Shown here: one piece after another, positions 10,205-22,226 of the stretch
How the letters are laid out: each line of letters opens with the position of its first letter
Numbering within the stretch: the first letter of the stretch is position 1
Origin: Pseudopyrenochaeta lycopersici
Taxonomy: Eukaryota > Ascomycota > Dothideomycetes > Pleosporales > Pseudopyrenochaetaceae
Direction: 5' to 3'
Assembly: GCA_003313425.1 (NCBI GenBank)
Contig: NHZP01000005.1
Coordinates: forward strand, 1,240,001-1,304,000
DNA length: 64,000 nucleotides
The notes under the pieces: model-generated
Databases searched by the model: none
What the model was told of the DNA's origin: nothing
The model's input: the letters and a program-made list of their open reading frames with translations, nothing else
Translations under genes and position numbers: made by a program

Positions 10205-11475
10205 ATGTCGTTCTTCGATACGTCGTCAGGTCAGGTCTATACAGAGACGACATCCTCCCAGGTTAGGTCGATGGTCCCAGCGTGGACAACTCGGGCACGG
10301 GGCAAAAAAAGTAACCCATCATGTTATCGCAATCCTGGAAAAGGCTGTTCGTCTCTACAGCAGATGGCTCTACGCTCCTGTGTTTGGAATATTGATATGA
10401 TGGAGCTTGAGGCCTTGCAATGGCTAGGATGGCATTACGTCAGTCGGATCTACGAAGAGCTTAAGTTCAGGTAGGTGATAACCCCAGTACCAGTGTCACC
10501 TCGAATTTGGATGGTAACTGGCTGCAGCGATAGTTTAACCTTCAATACGTGGAGCACCCTCACTAAGGTATATCCTGAGGAGATTGACCGGAATCATCAA
10601 TTCTACGTGCATGGGTACGAGGTGTGGTTCTCTACGAAGAGGCAAGATTTCGACCTGGCGCAGCTACCTTCTGTCATTGACCGCCTTGGAAAAATCGACA
10701 GCAGCATCCTGACTTTCCTCTGTGTCGAAGGACTGCCGCATCCTATCGATTACATGGCATTGATCAAGCTTGACACTCTCGCTAGCCTTATGCTGGAATA
10801 TAAACGGGGATCCGACTTCGATGTAGAAGGATTGGGTGAAAGACAAATTAGGAGTTGGGGACGCGCTGTCCTCGAAAAGGGCGCTTTCAAGAGGCTTAAA
10901 GTTTTCGTTTTGAGAGACCGCGGACTACGTAGGGATGCGATCATACAAGGAGTTTCGGCTTTCCCAGCACTAACGCTCATTGGAACCAATGGATGGACAG
11001 CTGCGAAAGGTGATGCCCGAAATATTTGTGGAGAGTGGTGTGCTATCTCTGACGCGTGGTAATTCATACACGAATCTGATATTTCGAAGCATCTACTGAC
11101 GAGGCCAGGCTGCTAAAGCGTGGCTTTTCGGAGCAAGAACAGAATCCCAATACAATATGGGCAGATTCTCACATGACGACAGCGCGTAAACTGGAGAAAG
11201 TCTATACCATGTCGAACAAGCTTTCGAAAGTCCCCTCGCTTGATGGAACTAAAGATCTATCTGTAGGCGTAACCTACGCTGCCGGTCGCCAAATTTCACC
11301 ATCAGACGCCGGCATATGGTTCTTTCGGGACCCTGGAGAGACTCAGCGCTCTGTGAAGCGTGCTGCATACAGTCAAAGCCAACATGATGGGACTTCGAGC
11401 GACGCGAAAAAGAAGAGAAAGGTCCGAGAAGATAAGAAATTAGATGTTGGGTCACTCCTCGGCACTTTTACCTGA
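10205..11475 (+). CDS. Fungal orphan protein, unknown function
   Basis: Three exons, 10205-10470, 10528-11058 and 11109-11475, separated by introns of 57 and 50 nt, give 387 aa. Both joins keep frame and read smoothly (EELKF/SDSLTFN and ISDAW/LLKRGF), which argues for a working gene. No enzymatic motif is seen. Residues about 55-90 and 150-260 look like helix/strand repeats of an F-box or leucine-rich-type scaffold (LALIKLDTLASLMLE-like spacing, LGERQIRSWGRAVLEKGAF). Near the C terminus is a basic cluster (DAKKKRKVREDKK) that could be a nuclear signal. The style recalls uncharacterised proteins seen in Pleosporales. The start at 10205 is the first ATG; upstream codons are GTG. Confidence 0.6.
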
Positions 11476-12193
11476 TTATAAGTGCTATGCTGTCGATCAA
11501 ATAAATCTTTTGATGAAGTGCTCATTCATGGTACTCATTGATGAAACAGTCCAGATATAAATCGCCTATATTTCACGACCAAGTTATCGAGTCGAATACT
11601 ATAAAGGCTCGAGACTTGTGGCATCCGAATATATCAGCCCTCGAGACCCCAGTCACCAATGCTGCCAAGAATCGTCCAACCGAGCAAGCGCATATGTTGA
11701 CAAAAGCGTAGCCTGTGAAGCGTTAGACGACTGCAACACCACAATCAAAAAGGTCAGATCAGATCAATATGCATGGACTGGAGATGATCCTTCGAAATCC
11801 GCCCACATCCGCATTTGGTAACCCATTGGTGTATCCTCAAATTGGCTAGCTTACATTGGCGGCGCCCTTGGGGCCCACATTTTGTCAGCCTTGACGGACT
11901 GTGAGTGGTAAGTATGTTGCAAGGAACAGATGCAATCATGGAGCAGCAAGCTGCTCTTCAAGGATGCTAATGAGCTTAGAAATCAAGTTTATGAGTCACA
12001 AAGCTAGGGTGATCAATGTCTGACGTCTTTGCGTGGGAGAGAACGAGCGAGGGGATCTTAGTCATGTATAAAGGGGGTGAAGTTTTGCGTACCCCTCCTA
12101 GAGAACACTAACTGTCTTCTTGCAGTAACTCAACCCATCATTTTTATCAAAATCGTTCCCCACCATCCGATTCTGAACAGCTTAGGGCTCATA
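11476..12193. other. Intergenic region with a short ORF and a TATA-like box
   Basis: 718 bp. A 56-codon ORF (11541-11711, plus, MKQSRYKSPIFHDQ...) has protein-like composition but no recognised family. A TATAAA at about 12066-12071 lies 125 bp before the DUF2855 start. Confidence 0.35.
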
Positions 12194-13441
12194 ATGTCAC
12201 AACCAGCAAGTATTCATGTCCTTGACAGGGCCGATTATTCAAAGCATCGCCTCGTCACACTTCCCGATGAATCTCGTTCAAATCTCGCTCCTTCCTCTCT
12301 GCGTCTTCAGCCTAAGATACTCGGCCTGACTACAAACAACCTCACTTACGCGCGGATGGGACACCTGATGGGCTGGTATGACATTTATCCTCTCCCACCC
12401 CATACGCCAGCACCCTACAACGACAGGAAACAGTATGGCCGCATTGCTGCATGGGGATACGCCGAAATCATAGAGTCAACAGTTGTAGGAATCACTCCCG
12501 GCCAAACCGTTTATGGCTTCTTGCCAATCAGTACTGGCGTTGAAGACGTTCGCATCGAGTTTGCCGAACATGATGGCCAAAAGATCACCGATGAGATTAT
12601 CGTCCTAGACGAACATCGTCAACACCTTTGGAAAATCTACAACAGATATCATGTCCGCGCTCCACTCTCTGAGCTCGAGCGCCTTGAGGGCCTGGACTCC
12701 CTAGGCTGGGATTCTCTTATGCAAGGCCTCTTCGCTACATCCTACAATCTCAGCACCTACGGGTTCGCATGGGAGGATAGAAATAGAATTCATCCAAGTG
12801 GAAAAGGTGATTGGTCTGCATCAGATGCAAATTTACGTGACGCAACCGTAGTTATTCTCAACGCTTCCGGCAAGACTGGTATGTCCTTTGCATATACCCT
12901 CCGTCACAACCGACCGAGAGAACATCAACCGAGAACGATCATCGGCGTTGGTTCTTCAGCCTCACTATCGACAATTGCGGGCAGTGGCTTCTATGACAAA
13001 GCAGTCCAAAACTCCGACGCTCAAACTACTGCTTTGGAAATAGAGCAATCTGGTACACGTAGGGTAGTATTCCTTGACTTCGGTGCTCGCCCGGGGGCAA
13101 ACGAGTCCTGGAAGTCCGCCCTATCCTCCACCTCCATACCTTTCACACTCATTACCGTAGGAGGCGAAGTGGAAATCCAAAACCCAGAAAAGGCCCGCGC
13201 GAGGCTCGCCAATATTGCAACCCTGAACCTAGTCAACGCATCTTTACTACGCGAGAAGGGGATTGAGGTTGGTGGCGCAAAGTTCTTCGGAGAGTTCTAT
13301 GCGGCGTTCGATGAATTCAAGACGAAGATCGTTGGGGTACGACTACAATGGGCTCAGGGGTTGGAGGAGTGGGAGAAAGGATGGGAAGCGTTCGTCAGAG
13401 ACGAGGTTAGAGCTAGTACGGGATTGGTTTATCGCGTTTAG
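12194..13441 (+). CDS. DUF2855 family protein
   Basis: Intronless, 415 aa. It matches the fungal/bacterial DUF2855 family, whose fold resembles zinc-free medium-chain dehydrogenases; no reaction is established. Typical segments are LGLTTNNLTYARMGHLMGWY near residue 45, YGRIAAWGYAEI near 85 and a Rossmann-like strand-turn (VVILNASGKTGMSFAYTL) near 220. There is no catalytic Cys/His zinc set. The first ATG of the open frame lies at 12077 but adds 39 residues that read as untranslated leader; the ATG at 12194 was preferred because a TATA-like box lies just before 12077 and the family begins near MSQPASIHV. Neighbours give no pathway. Confidence 0.8.
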   Translation: MSQPASIHVLDRADYSKHRLVTLPDESRSNLAPSSLRLQPKILGLTTNNLTYARMGHLMGWYDIYPLPPHTPAPYNDRKQYGRIAAWGYAEIIESTVVGITPGQTVYGFLPISTGVEDVRIEFAEHDGQKITDEIIVLDEHRQHLWKIYNRYHVRAPLSELERLEGLDSLGWDSLMQGLFATSYNLSTYGFAWEDRNRIHPSGKGDWSASDANLRDATVVILNASGKTGMSFAYTLRHNRPREHQPRTIIGVGSSASLSTIAGSGFYDKAVQNSDAQTTALEIEQSGTRRVVFLDFGARPGANESWKSALSSTSIPFTLITVGGEVEIQNPEKARARLANIATLNLVNASLLREKGIEVGGAKFFGEFYAAFDEFKTKIVGVRLQWAQGLEEWEKGWEAFVRDEVRASTGLVYRV

Positions 13442-14413
13442 TCAATCATATGCAGTTGGGTTGTTGGGAAGCGATGATTACTGATAGAGGAGTGCACAAA
13501 TATGATGGCAAGCGAGATCTTGCGCCTCTTTTCTCCCCTCCTGAATATTCTTCCACCGAATGTTAATAATAATATTGAGCTCGAAAAACGTCAATCCTTA
13601 CTACAATGTCGATGATTTTCGACAGGACGGCAGGCATAAAAAGATGCTCTTGGCGGTCAAGACGTCCAAGACCAAGATCCTAGATGAGAACAATTACTAC
13701 CATCGCTGTGGTATTTCTCTGGACCTTTACAATACTAATCACTCATCCCGAATTCCAGGTCGGGAGGCACAACCATATCATCGGAATTTCATGCCTCTCG
13801 ATCTGGCTAAACAGCACCGCCCCATATGCAAATCTCTGTCCCTGGTGTCGTTCACAACTGTGTGGGCTCCCGGCTCGTCGCTCCAAATCCTTTCCTTGTA
13901 GATGCCACTACTAAGCAAGAGAATCTTACAGAGCGCCTCAACCGGGCGCTGAATCTGGCTTAGGACATTGATTCGCTCCCTAATCAGGATTTAAAGAATG
14001 TAGAGGGCGACGTGTTGGATTGGTGATGGTTGGACGACACGTTTATTCCGCTGAACTTCAACCCAGGCTTATTGAAATGGGGCTGATTTTTGATCCACTC
14101 TGGATGGCGTCAAGGAGATTTCCCGAGGGCTAAGGATGACGAGTCTAGAGGGGCGGGACATGTTTCATGCATAACGCCGAGACCTTTGGAGGAGCCGGGC
14201 CAAGTATCAGCACAGGAAGGATTTTGCGTCAGCAGGGCGAATCATAAAGGATTTAACATTGTTGAGAGTTAATCATCCTCCCACAGGTATGCACTTTTAC
14301 ATCAAAGGCAGGCTGTCAATCGTTAAGACGTTCAAGATGGATTAACGTTACAGTATTCCGTGAAGTTGCGGACATGAATAGGGGTATCAACTTTTGAATG
14401 CAGAGCTTAACGT
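13442..14413 (+). pseudogene. Possible decayed coding fragment in intergenic DNA
   Basis: In one plus-strand frame, about 13849-14085, the translation is protein-like (SRLVAPNPFLVDATTKQENL, then ALNLA-stop-DIDSLPNQDLKN, then LDDTFIPLNFNPGLLKWG) but broken by three stops. The following 200 bp contain further protein-like pieces in shifting frames. No family was recognised. This could be a gene relic with nonsense changes or chance. The rest of the 972-bp gap shows nothing. Confidence 0.25.
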
Positions 14414-15726
14414 CTACACATCATCTTTACGCCATCTGTCCATACTTCTCTCTGTCGTGACCTCGCTTCTTGCGTCGTCATTAGCCTCCACTCGCACACT
14501 TGCTACCTTTCCCTCCATCTTCCTCAGCGGAACGTCGTCTTCATCAGCGAGGGCGTTGGAATAGTCCGGAGTCGCTCCCGGAGCCACCCGGCTTCCTGTA
14601 GTGCCGCCATGTGTGTTTGTAGCCGTACGATTTGCGCCCCTGCTGTGCTCGAAGTATGAATGGGATCCTGTGTGTACCGTCGAGAGGAATTTGGGGAATA
14701 TGCGTCCAATGATGGGCTTGAGCGTTGGGAGGCACGCGCCAACAATCGCTGCATTAACTTCGATGATGCTCCAGTTGGCGATGCCACTGTTATCGTTTGT
14801 AGGGTCCGTGGATTTACTGGCCTTGAGTAACGAGGGGATGCGCAATATAGAGATGACGCAGACACTGTTTGTAGAGATTAGCAACTATCCAAAGGCAGTG
14901 TTCAGTATAGGTGGCAGATGGGAAACGTACAAGAAACCCAAGGCGAAGATAATCGTTACACCGATCTTCTGCTTCTTCGGAAGTTGCAGTGCCACGAGTG
15001 CCGGTATTGGCAGTAGGACGATCAAGAAATCCGTGGTTACGTTCAACGCGGCGTTCAGTAGCCACATCTCAACGCGGGGAAAACACCAGCCCTTCACTGT
15101 CATATCCCACTGAGAGTGAATGGGATAGCAAGGCATGATAGAGAAGAGTGAGACCCAGAGGGTATAGAGGCCCAGCAAGCCGACAATACCATAGCAGATC
15201 TTGCGCCATCTATACACGTTGAAGATACGGATGCAGAGGAAAAGAATCGAAAACTTGGTGGCGCAGAGGCTGATGTTGTAGAAGATGATAGTGAGGTAGG
15301 CCGTCTACGTATTGTGTCAGTTTCAGGCAGGATCTCACTGGTGAGGAGTAGTAGTACCTTGCTGAAATCCACGATTTGCGCTGGCGTCAAAGTGCTGAAC
15401 TTCAAGCCCAATCCTCCATGCGTAACCTCTAAATTCCTTTCAGCATTCTGTCCATTAGAAGATAGCGGATTGGAAACTCACGTCGATGCATAAAAATGCT
15501 TTGCAGAAGCGAGAATACCTTGACGGAGTCAGTGTGGTTTCTACAAGCAGTTTTGCTTTTGTCAACTTACGAGAGCGACGGCGATCATTATGTCTTCTCG
15601 GCCAAAGATGTGCACCATCTTCAAGCGCACATACAATCGGAGAGCCACAACGATGGTAGCGATAGAGAACATAACATACGCGCACGCAATCACATCCCTT
15701 CCTTTCTGGGGGATGACGGTCGCCAT
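14414..15726 (-). CDS. Seven-TM rhodopsin-domain (PTH11-like) membrane protein
   Basis: Five exons (15726-15571, 15518-15482, 15428-15358, 15304-14931, 14864-14414) give 362 aa; introns are 52, 53, 53 and 66 nt and exon 2 is only 37 nt. This is the fungal rhodopsin/integral membrane family that includes PTH11-like receptors. Visible helices include VMFSIATIVVALRLYVRLKM, YLTIIFYNISLCATKFSILF, GIVGLLGLYTLWVSLFSIM, FLIVLLPIPALVALQL and VGVTIIFALGFF-type TM6. The family signatures HGGLG after TM2, FCIRIF-like ILFLCIRIFNVYRW and the loop C-x13-C (MPCYPIHSQW...KGWCF) are present, with IVGACLPTLKPI in TM7. The C-terminal tail is about 100 aa, cytosolic, Ser/Thr/Arg-rich. No CFEM domain is present, so the ligand is unknown. 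Confidence 0.85.
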
Positions 15727-17937
15727 GGTAGTGGTGATGGACAAGATATGATGATCATACAGTCGAGGATCGGCCTTGGATAACCGGAAGTCTGGGGATC
15801 CAAGGGCTCTTTTGTACAACTGGTGGCCAGTGAGTAACCTGTACTCTGGGTGGTAGGCGCATCAAAGCGTATTGGCTACGATCTAACTTTTAACTTTACA
15901 CTGACAGTTCAGGGGAAAATCCCAGGCCCGGGGAACTGGTTCAGTGGCAATCCCATATTCCCCGTTGCGCCATTCGTTTGGCAGGCCAATGGTAGAGTTG
16001 AATAATTGCGGAAGTTCAGCTGTATCGAGGTCCCTGCGCCGTAGAGTGTATTTTTCTTATTGCTTCCATTCGTTTAGGAGCCGAAGGCGTCACGGGCGGG
16101 AGTTGGTGTGTGTTAGAGAAGCATGGTACGACTTGGGGCGAGGCGACGGGGACGCCTAAGCAGGAGAGTTTACGATTTCCGTTCGCAACGGAGCGGCGGG
16201 CCAAGTGGATTCGGCCCGAGCATGACTCGCTTTTCTCCATGTTCCCATGGGGAAGTCGATAAGTGAGATCTTCAAACTGAATACTAAACGTAGAAATGAA
16301 TCACCAGTGTAGTATGTACATTGTCCTTCCATCAATATTGACCTGCTCTGATCAAGTTTTCCTCAACACAAAACTTACACATACCGCCATAAGCCACCTT
16401 TCGCTATATCCCGCCTCGTCATCCTTCGGGCCTACACAGATCGAATCGTGATAGTGTAGGACGCTAATTACACTGCGACCTGAGGGGTCGCACTAGTGCC
16501 ACCCGCGCAGGGATTGCGTTTTCGGAACCAATTTAAGTGCCCAGAGAACACGCTATTAGCGCGACCCGTCAATGTGATGGCTTTGCAGTAGTCGAAGAGG
16601 AGTCTAGGTAGGTCGTCTGGCGACTCCCGAACCGAGCCAGAATGTTCTTCGGTCCGATAGCTTTGGCTTCCTCGTTGGCCCCGCAACACAAGGTTGCGGA
16701 TCCTCCAAGGTAGACACTGTCGGAGCCCAACACCTTCTGTACATGACCCTGGAACCGAGAGGGATTAAGTTTCGTACAAGGGAAAATTCCGTGCTTTGGA
16801 CCAAATGATGTGCAGTCATGTAAGGGGCTTAATCAAGGCAAGCATTTACTGGCAGCGGCTCGGACAGCCTCCTGTTACTTCTGATTGCATACTGGCCTTC
16901 TTGCTTCACCGGAACTCGACCTGGGTATCAAACCTTTCTACCCCTTGGGACACGAAAGTTATATCAACATGATGTAGCATTGTATTAGTAAATTGGCTAC
17001 TGTGCACGGGACTGGGTACCGTGCCGCTGAAATGGCTGAGCTTACAGCTCTAGGGTGAATGGCTTCTGATAGCTTCCGCTTCTCTTGGCTGAACTTGGCT
17101 GCACTTTATAGCAGCAGTGTACCTGAGTCAAGATATATCTCATGCCTCTCTGGACCCTTTTCTTGTGTCTCACTGGTTCATGTCCATATGCTAGCCATTA
17201 TTCGGGCACTGGTCTCTCTGTAGTCAAGCTGCCGCAAACATAGGTTCCGGGACCCGCAGTGGATCCTGTTCCGACATCTAGTTTAGGATCTGGTCTCGAA
17301 GCCCCATCCATACTCCATACGTAGCGCAAGTGTTTCTTCCCCACCTTCTCTCATCGTTCACGCTAAATGAGAGTTGCAAATGTGTTCAATGCAAATTCTA
17401 TTGTGGCTAACTGCGGCGTGGTTATGGGCTGTTGACAGAAGCTGATTCGAGCAGTTTCAACACATGGCGTGATTACTCAAGTCTAGTACTAAAAGAGCTG
17501 GGGGGCTTTGTCGCCTTCCGGGATACTCGGTGCGGACCTTGTCCGAACCTCCCCAAAATCAGCCACCGGAGCAAATCGCTCGGAGGAACACGCTCCTTGA
17601 GGAGTAATACGGCAAACGTGCCAGCTCAAATAGGACACATCCGATCCCAGCAGCTTTGTCGCATTCGGGTTTGTTGTGACCTTCACAGTCACAGACACAT
17701 TGTGGCTCGCGTGCCCACCATACTCTTATATGTGCTCATCGCGAGAGCTTCGTCGGCCTTGACCGCTATCATCACATGCCCCTTTAGGCCCAAAGGGTCC
17801 GATCTGACTTTCCAGTTGGGGTCCGATAAGCGAAGCCAAGGTGGGGCTTGCACGTATTACGATCGACCAAGGCTGAGAATACCAAAGATCTTAACTTCTC
17901 GGACCCGAAAGAAAGACTTTCCATCGCAGATCCGGCA
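15727..17937. other. Large gene-poor gap
   Basis: 2.2 kb between two minus-strand genes. Short ORFs on both strands lack family features or codon coherence. No repeat or RNA gene recognised. The left part is the promoter of the rhodopsin-domain gene. Confidence 0.45.
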
Positions 17938-18969
17938 TCATCGAGCCGTCCTTGCCATTGCGTTTGTTTGCACAGAGTTTGCCGCCAACTCCACGGGCTG
18001 CGCGCTTGGAAGTGCACCTATCGGAGACGAGTCCAGTTCTTGTTGATGGTGATGATGCGTGTTGACGCGGGAAGTAGGAGAATCTCCTGGTAGCTCTGCT
18101 TTCCCACCGTCACTAGTTGCGGAAGGCGCTGGAGGGCTTCCTGCCGCGATCTTCTTCCGTCGGTTTCGGCGGAGAAGTATGAAGACCGCCATAGCAAGGA
18201 CTATGCCGAAAACGAGTGCACCAACAGCGATACCTGCGATTGCCCCCCCAGACAGTGATATTCCATTATCGCCGCCGTTAATTTTGTTCGTTGATTCCGT
18301 GGACTGAGAAGTCGACAAGCTTGAAACAATAGTTTCTCGGACAAACCTGATCGGCTCTCCATACACAGCACCATCTCCCCCAATGTTGACAGTCATGCCA
18401 CTGGAAGTATAGTAGAGATACCTGCTTGGGCTTTCGGCCAGAGTAACACTAATGAGTACTCCAGTAAGACGACCTGTGCAAGACCATACAGCCGTAGTTA
18501 AGCCAGCGAATGCTAAGTTACTGGAGCAATACGCTGCGTTTGAAGCCAAGGTGTAACCGCTGCATCCCACAGTCAGCACATCAAGTCGAGCCATGACAAT
18601 AGAGGCAACGCTTGACATGTCATGGTTCACTTACGAAGGACAACAGTCGACCATTACTGGGTCCGTCACTTCGTTCAGCGTCATAGTTACATATCCAGAT
18701 GGACAGGCAACGCCCGGTGAGTAGATGGGGCCGCTCATCACCTGTCCATTCTGAGTATATGAAGTAAAGGTACCTGTGCCAGGAGGATAGCACTGCGTTC
18801 CCCACCACGCCTTGGAGTCAACTCCACAACTGACATCTCTTGTCAGGAAACAGTTAGTGGAAGAGTCGCAACGAATATGTGGGAGAGCGCAGTAAGTTGG
18901 TTGAGCAAATGCTGTCGTCAAGGGACCAACGATGGGCCCCGGGCTGGAATTCGTGGATGTTGCGCTCAT
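17938..18969 (-). CDS. Single-pass membrane protein with Cys-rich ectodomain
   Basis: Two exons, 18969-18635 and 18559-17938, joined over a 75-nt intron (CCPS/GYTLASN), give 318 aa. Residues 1-200 are extracellular: GPIVGPLTTAFAQP near the N terminus and about ten cysteines (CDSSTNCFLTRDVSC, CCPSGY). A Ser/Thr spacer leads to a TM helix at about 225-248 (AIAGIAVGALVFGIVLAMAVF) and a stop-transfer LLRRNRRKK. The cytosolic tail of about 65 aa has a His run (HHHHQQ). The layout recalls fungal Mid2/Wsc-like surface sensors, but no WSC domain is seen. There is no cleavable signal peptide after the chosen ATG, as in many members of this group. Role in wall sensing is inference. Confidence 0.7.
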
Positions 18970-19942
18970 TTCGGTAGGGAAATTGGTCGACAAGAGCTGA
19001 GTCCAGCTGAAGGTGCATGATATCCAGGCTTTCAGCCAGCTTCAGCCCCATACGCGCGCACCATCGCATCGGGATCGACCCCGCATTTCAGCCTTGCCCA
19101 TTCTCTACAGTCCCTCGGTTCTCAGTTTGTATCCTAACTGGCGTCTCTTTTCATCTGGCTAGGAATCTGCAAATCCTTTCCAAGCAGATATTTTGGAGGA
19201 CTCACATTGCTGGACATGGCTAACCAGTGTAGTCACCGACGTCTGTGGTGCTAATAAAGAAGCATTAGCGCCGCTTTCGTAGTTCTGTTCGAGTGTATCT
19301 ACCATAGTACGTTTGGGAGTACAATTTCCGAGCGCAAACCTTTGAGTGTGACCATGTGCTTGAAATAATTTTTGAGCCACGTTAATGGCCCTGAAGCTCG
19401 TGTTCTACGCTTGAGTTTGGACCATAACTCTTATCTTTGAGAACGGCAGCATCTTGTTACACGCCTTTCCCTGGGACTACACTACGACAAAAATATCGAT
19501 AGCGAGCTCATGTAGCGTCCACTGGAGGTCCTCAAAGGTGCCTTCAGGGACTAGACAGCGTACAGACCATAGAGCTGACCGAAAGTATATTGGAATACAC
19601 CTAAACGAGTTCTAAGGCTGTTAGTAGCACAATACTACAGGAGCTTAAAGAAGGACTGCTTCAATGAAGAAAGTCTTGTCAAGTTTTAGATGTTTAGATA
19701 TTCAGAGTCGAAGTCCAGCTTGCAGACGCCTCGCACGAGCGTAAGCCTTGGTGAGGCTTTTGGTATAACGGGAATAATTCGGAGCCAACCTGAGCATGCT
19801 CATGTCGTCAGATGGTATATATCACCTCCGAAAAAAAACAAATGCACAACACCAACGAAAGAAAAGAAGCGAGTCTCGTTGCCCTCGAGACCGGGAAAAG
19901 AGTGCCTACATCGTCGGGACAAAAAAGTGGCAGGTGACCTAC
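18970..19942. other. Intergenic region
   Basis: 973 bp, no supported gene. The right end carries the 3' flank of the CaM kinase gene; an A-rich stretch lies at about 19831-19875. Confidence 0.45.
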
Positions 19943-21281
19943 TCATCTCTTGCCCCAAAGTCCCTGTTGTGTCTCTCGGATCCTCCTTTCTTGCTCCCTA
20001 ATCATCTCTTCTGTCTGGCCATGTCCGTTTCCTCTGCTATCAATCTCCATAGGATCTTCGTCCTCTGCTGGTTGTGGAATATGAGCGGGGGGTGCACCTC
20101 GTCTTGGTTCGCCTGACCGCACGCCATCCATCATGCCTGCCGCACCTCCTGCTCTCAGCTGGTTGATAGCACGAATTGTGTCGATTGCAGCGTGAAGCGT
20201 GCGTCGGGCATTGAAATTCTTCTTGACTGTCGGTAGTAGATCCTCTTCGCCTTCGGGTGGATTCTTGCCGAGCTCGGTAATCCAGGGATGTGAAAGTGCT
20301 TCGTGAGCAGTCATACGCGAGGCAGGGTCCACTGTCAGACATCGGCGAATAAACTCGCGCGCTGCAAGCGAGACACCCCGCCAGTACTCGAGGGGTGTGA
20401 AGGAATAATCCGCAACAAGAATTGCTTGCATCTCCTCAAGGTTGGAATCGCGGTCGAAGGGAGTGTAGCCGCAAAGTAAAAAGTAAGTAATGACGCCAAT
20501 GGCCCAAATATCACTGATACATGAGTGAGCTGGGCAGTGTGAAGTGTACGGGTTGGACTTACACTGGCTTGCCATGACCGGTTTTCCTGAAAATCTCAGG
20601 CGCCATGTAACCTGGCGTTCCGCAAGTCGTGGTCAAGACATGGAACTGCTCCTCATCCATGATTCGAGATAGCCCAAAATCGGCAATCAATAGGTCAGCA
20701 TTATCTTCTGGGGTTCGGAAAAGAAGGTTTTCGGGCTTCAAATCTCGATGTACGATGCCGTGATCGTGGAGGTAAGCGACGGCAGAGAGAGTGGCTCGAA
20801 TGAGATCGCCAGCGTCAGACTCGTAATAGTTGCCCTTTCGACAGATACGGTCGAACAATTCACCCCCAAGCGCGAGGTCTGTCACGAGATAGACTGTACC
20901 CAATGTCAGCTATGCATTGCGAGCCTCCAGTATTAACGCATACGGTTGTTCATGGTCTCGAAGTAATCCACGAGTGTCAGGATGTTCCTGTGGCCCATCG
21001 ATACTCTCTTTAGCACAGCGATCTCATTTCTGACCTGTTCAGCATCAGCCTGGCACTTGATTACTGAGCCTCATGGCGAATCCCACCATATGTTCTCGCC
21101 CAGCCATAAGCCTCTTGTTGATGACCTTTGCGGCATAGTACCTCCCCGTATCAATGTGTACACACTCCTTGACTACCGAGTAGCTGCCTGCACCCAATGT
21201 TTTCCCCGTCTTGTATCTGCATGGCTGCACTTGCGCCTGGGTATTTGGAGTGTGCGCCCCAGAGCCGCCGTTCGAGGCCAT
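19943..21281 (-). CDS. CMK1: Calcium/calmodulin-dependent protein kinase I-type
   Basis: Four exons (21281-21087, 21034-20944, 20893-20563, 20513-19943; introns 52, 50 and 49 nt) give 395 aa, the size of fungal CmkA/Cmk1. The kinase domain covers about 22-282: glycine loop GAGSYSVV, catalytic K52 (AAKVINK), HRDLKPEN at 144-151, DFG at 167-169, activation threonine in TTTCGTPGYMAPE (183-195) and the DIWAIGVITYFLLCGY block. After it, TVKKNFNARRTLHAAIDTIR (about 310-330) is basic and amphipathic, as expected for the autoinhibitory and calmodulin-binding segment. The acidic, Pro-rich tail is variable. It acts in calcium signalling. All residues for catalysis are present. Donor GTGGGA of intron 1 is weak, but the join REHM/VRNEIAVLK is right for the family. 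Confidence 0.92.
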
Positions 21282-22226
21282 TTTGTGTCTATAGAGAAAT
21301 CGAGAGTTGGGATAAACGGGGCACTCGATCGATGTGGTAATAACGTCCTATCTTTCAGGAAGATCAGGTGTAGCCTCCGAAGGCTCGGATGTGGGCCAAT
21401 GTCTCAGGCTTTGGTATGCGAGGTTGGAAGCCTACGTTGTCCGACCGGTGACCACGAAGTGCGTGGTTCCCCGAGCCAAAATTCTAAGCTGTTGACTTGT
21501 ATCGTGAGAGTAAAGATTTTAGTAGCGTGGATGTTCCCCGTCAGCGTGCTGAGATGTCGCGAGATAGCCCCTCGATGCGTGTAGTGGGGTAAAAGGATCG
21601 GAGGCCGAAGGCGCAGGTATTCACACGTAACGAAAATGTTGGGCGCAAGATAACTGTGAGAGCGAAGTAAGAATGGCAGTGGGAGCTGAAACCACGTCTG
21701 TCGTGATTCGAAGCCTGCCATCTCTATGGAGGGGTGCCATCTCCGCCGGTGAGCCACCCCTGTTGGTCGCCAAGAAAAATCAGGTGCTGATTGGTAGAAT
21801 GGTAGCGCAGCGGGGCAGCAGTGGTGGTCCATTGGGCTTGAGACGACAACATCGAAGGTAATAAAATGATACATCTAGAACCTGTTGATAATTAGAGCGT
21901 TAATATATAGGAAGGCATATTGCTATATCTATAATGAATAGACCGTATACTAGATAATTTCTGTGGCCAGAGTACAGCATATGCATGAGCTTGGAGAGAC
22001 TGGAAAATCAGCACGCTTACTGCAGCTTTGCATCAATGTCAGACTGTGGCGAGCTGTGATGATAACCAAATCTTGGCAGTCTACTTCCGAGACCTCTACA
22101 TAATTTTCTATACCTACATCATAGCGTTCATTCATATGTAACGCATTCAAGAAACAAAGTAGAAGTCGATATCCAAAGGAAGGCCTGAGGAGGGTAACCT
22201 TGGGCCTTTAACCTATCATCTAGGTC
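21282..22226. other. Intergenic region
   Basis: 945 bp between the CaM kinase start and the phosphoglycerate mutase end. AT-rich centre (about 21865-21960). No gene or RNA seen. Confidence 0.45.

Noticed and set aside
13560..13914. Two overlapping 76-113-codon ORFs
   Set aside because: No splice logic, no family; neither fits the protein-like broken frame that follows.
17432..18046. 204-codon plus-strand frame
   Set aside because: Overlaps the 3' exon of the membrane protein gene in antisense and has no recognisable domain.
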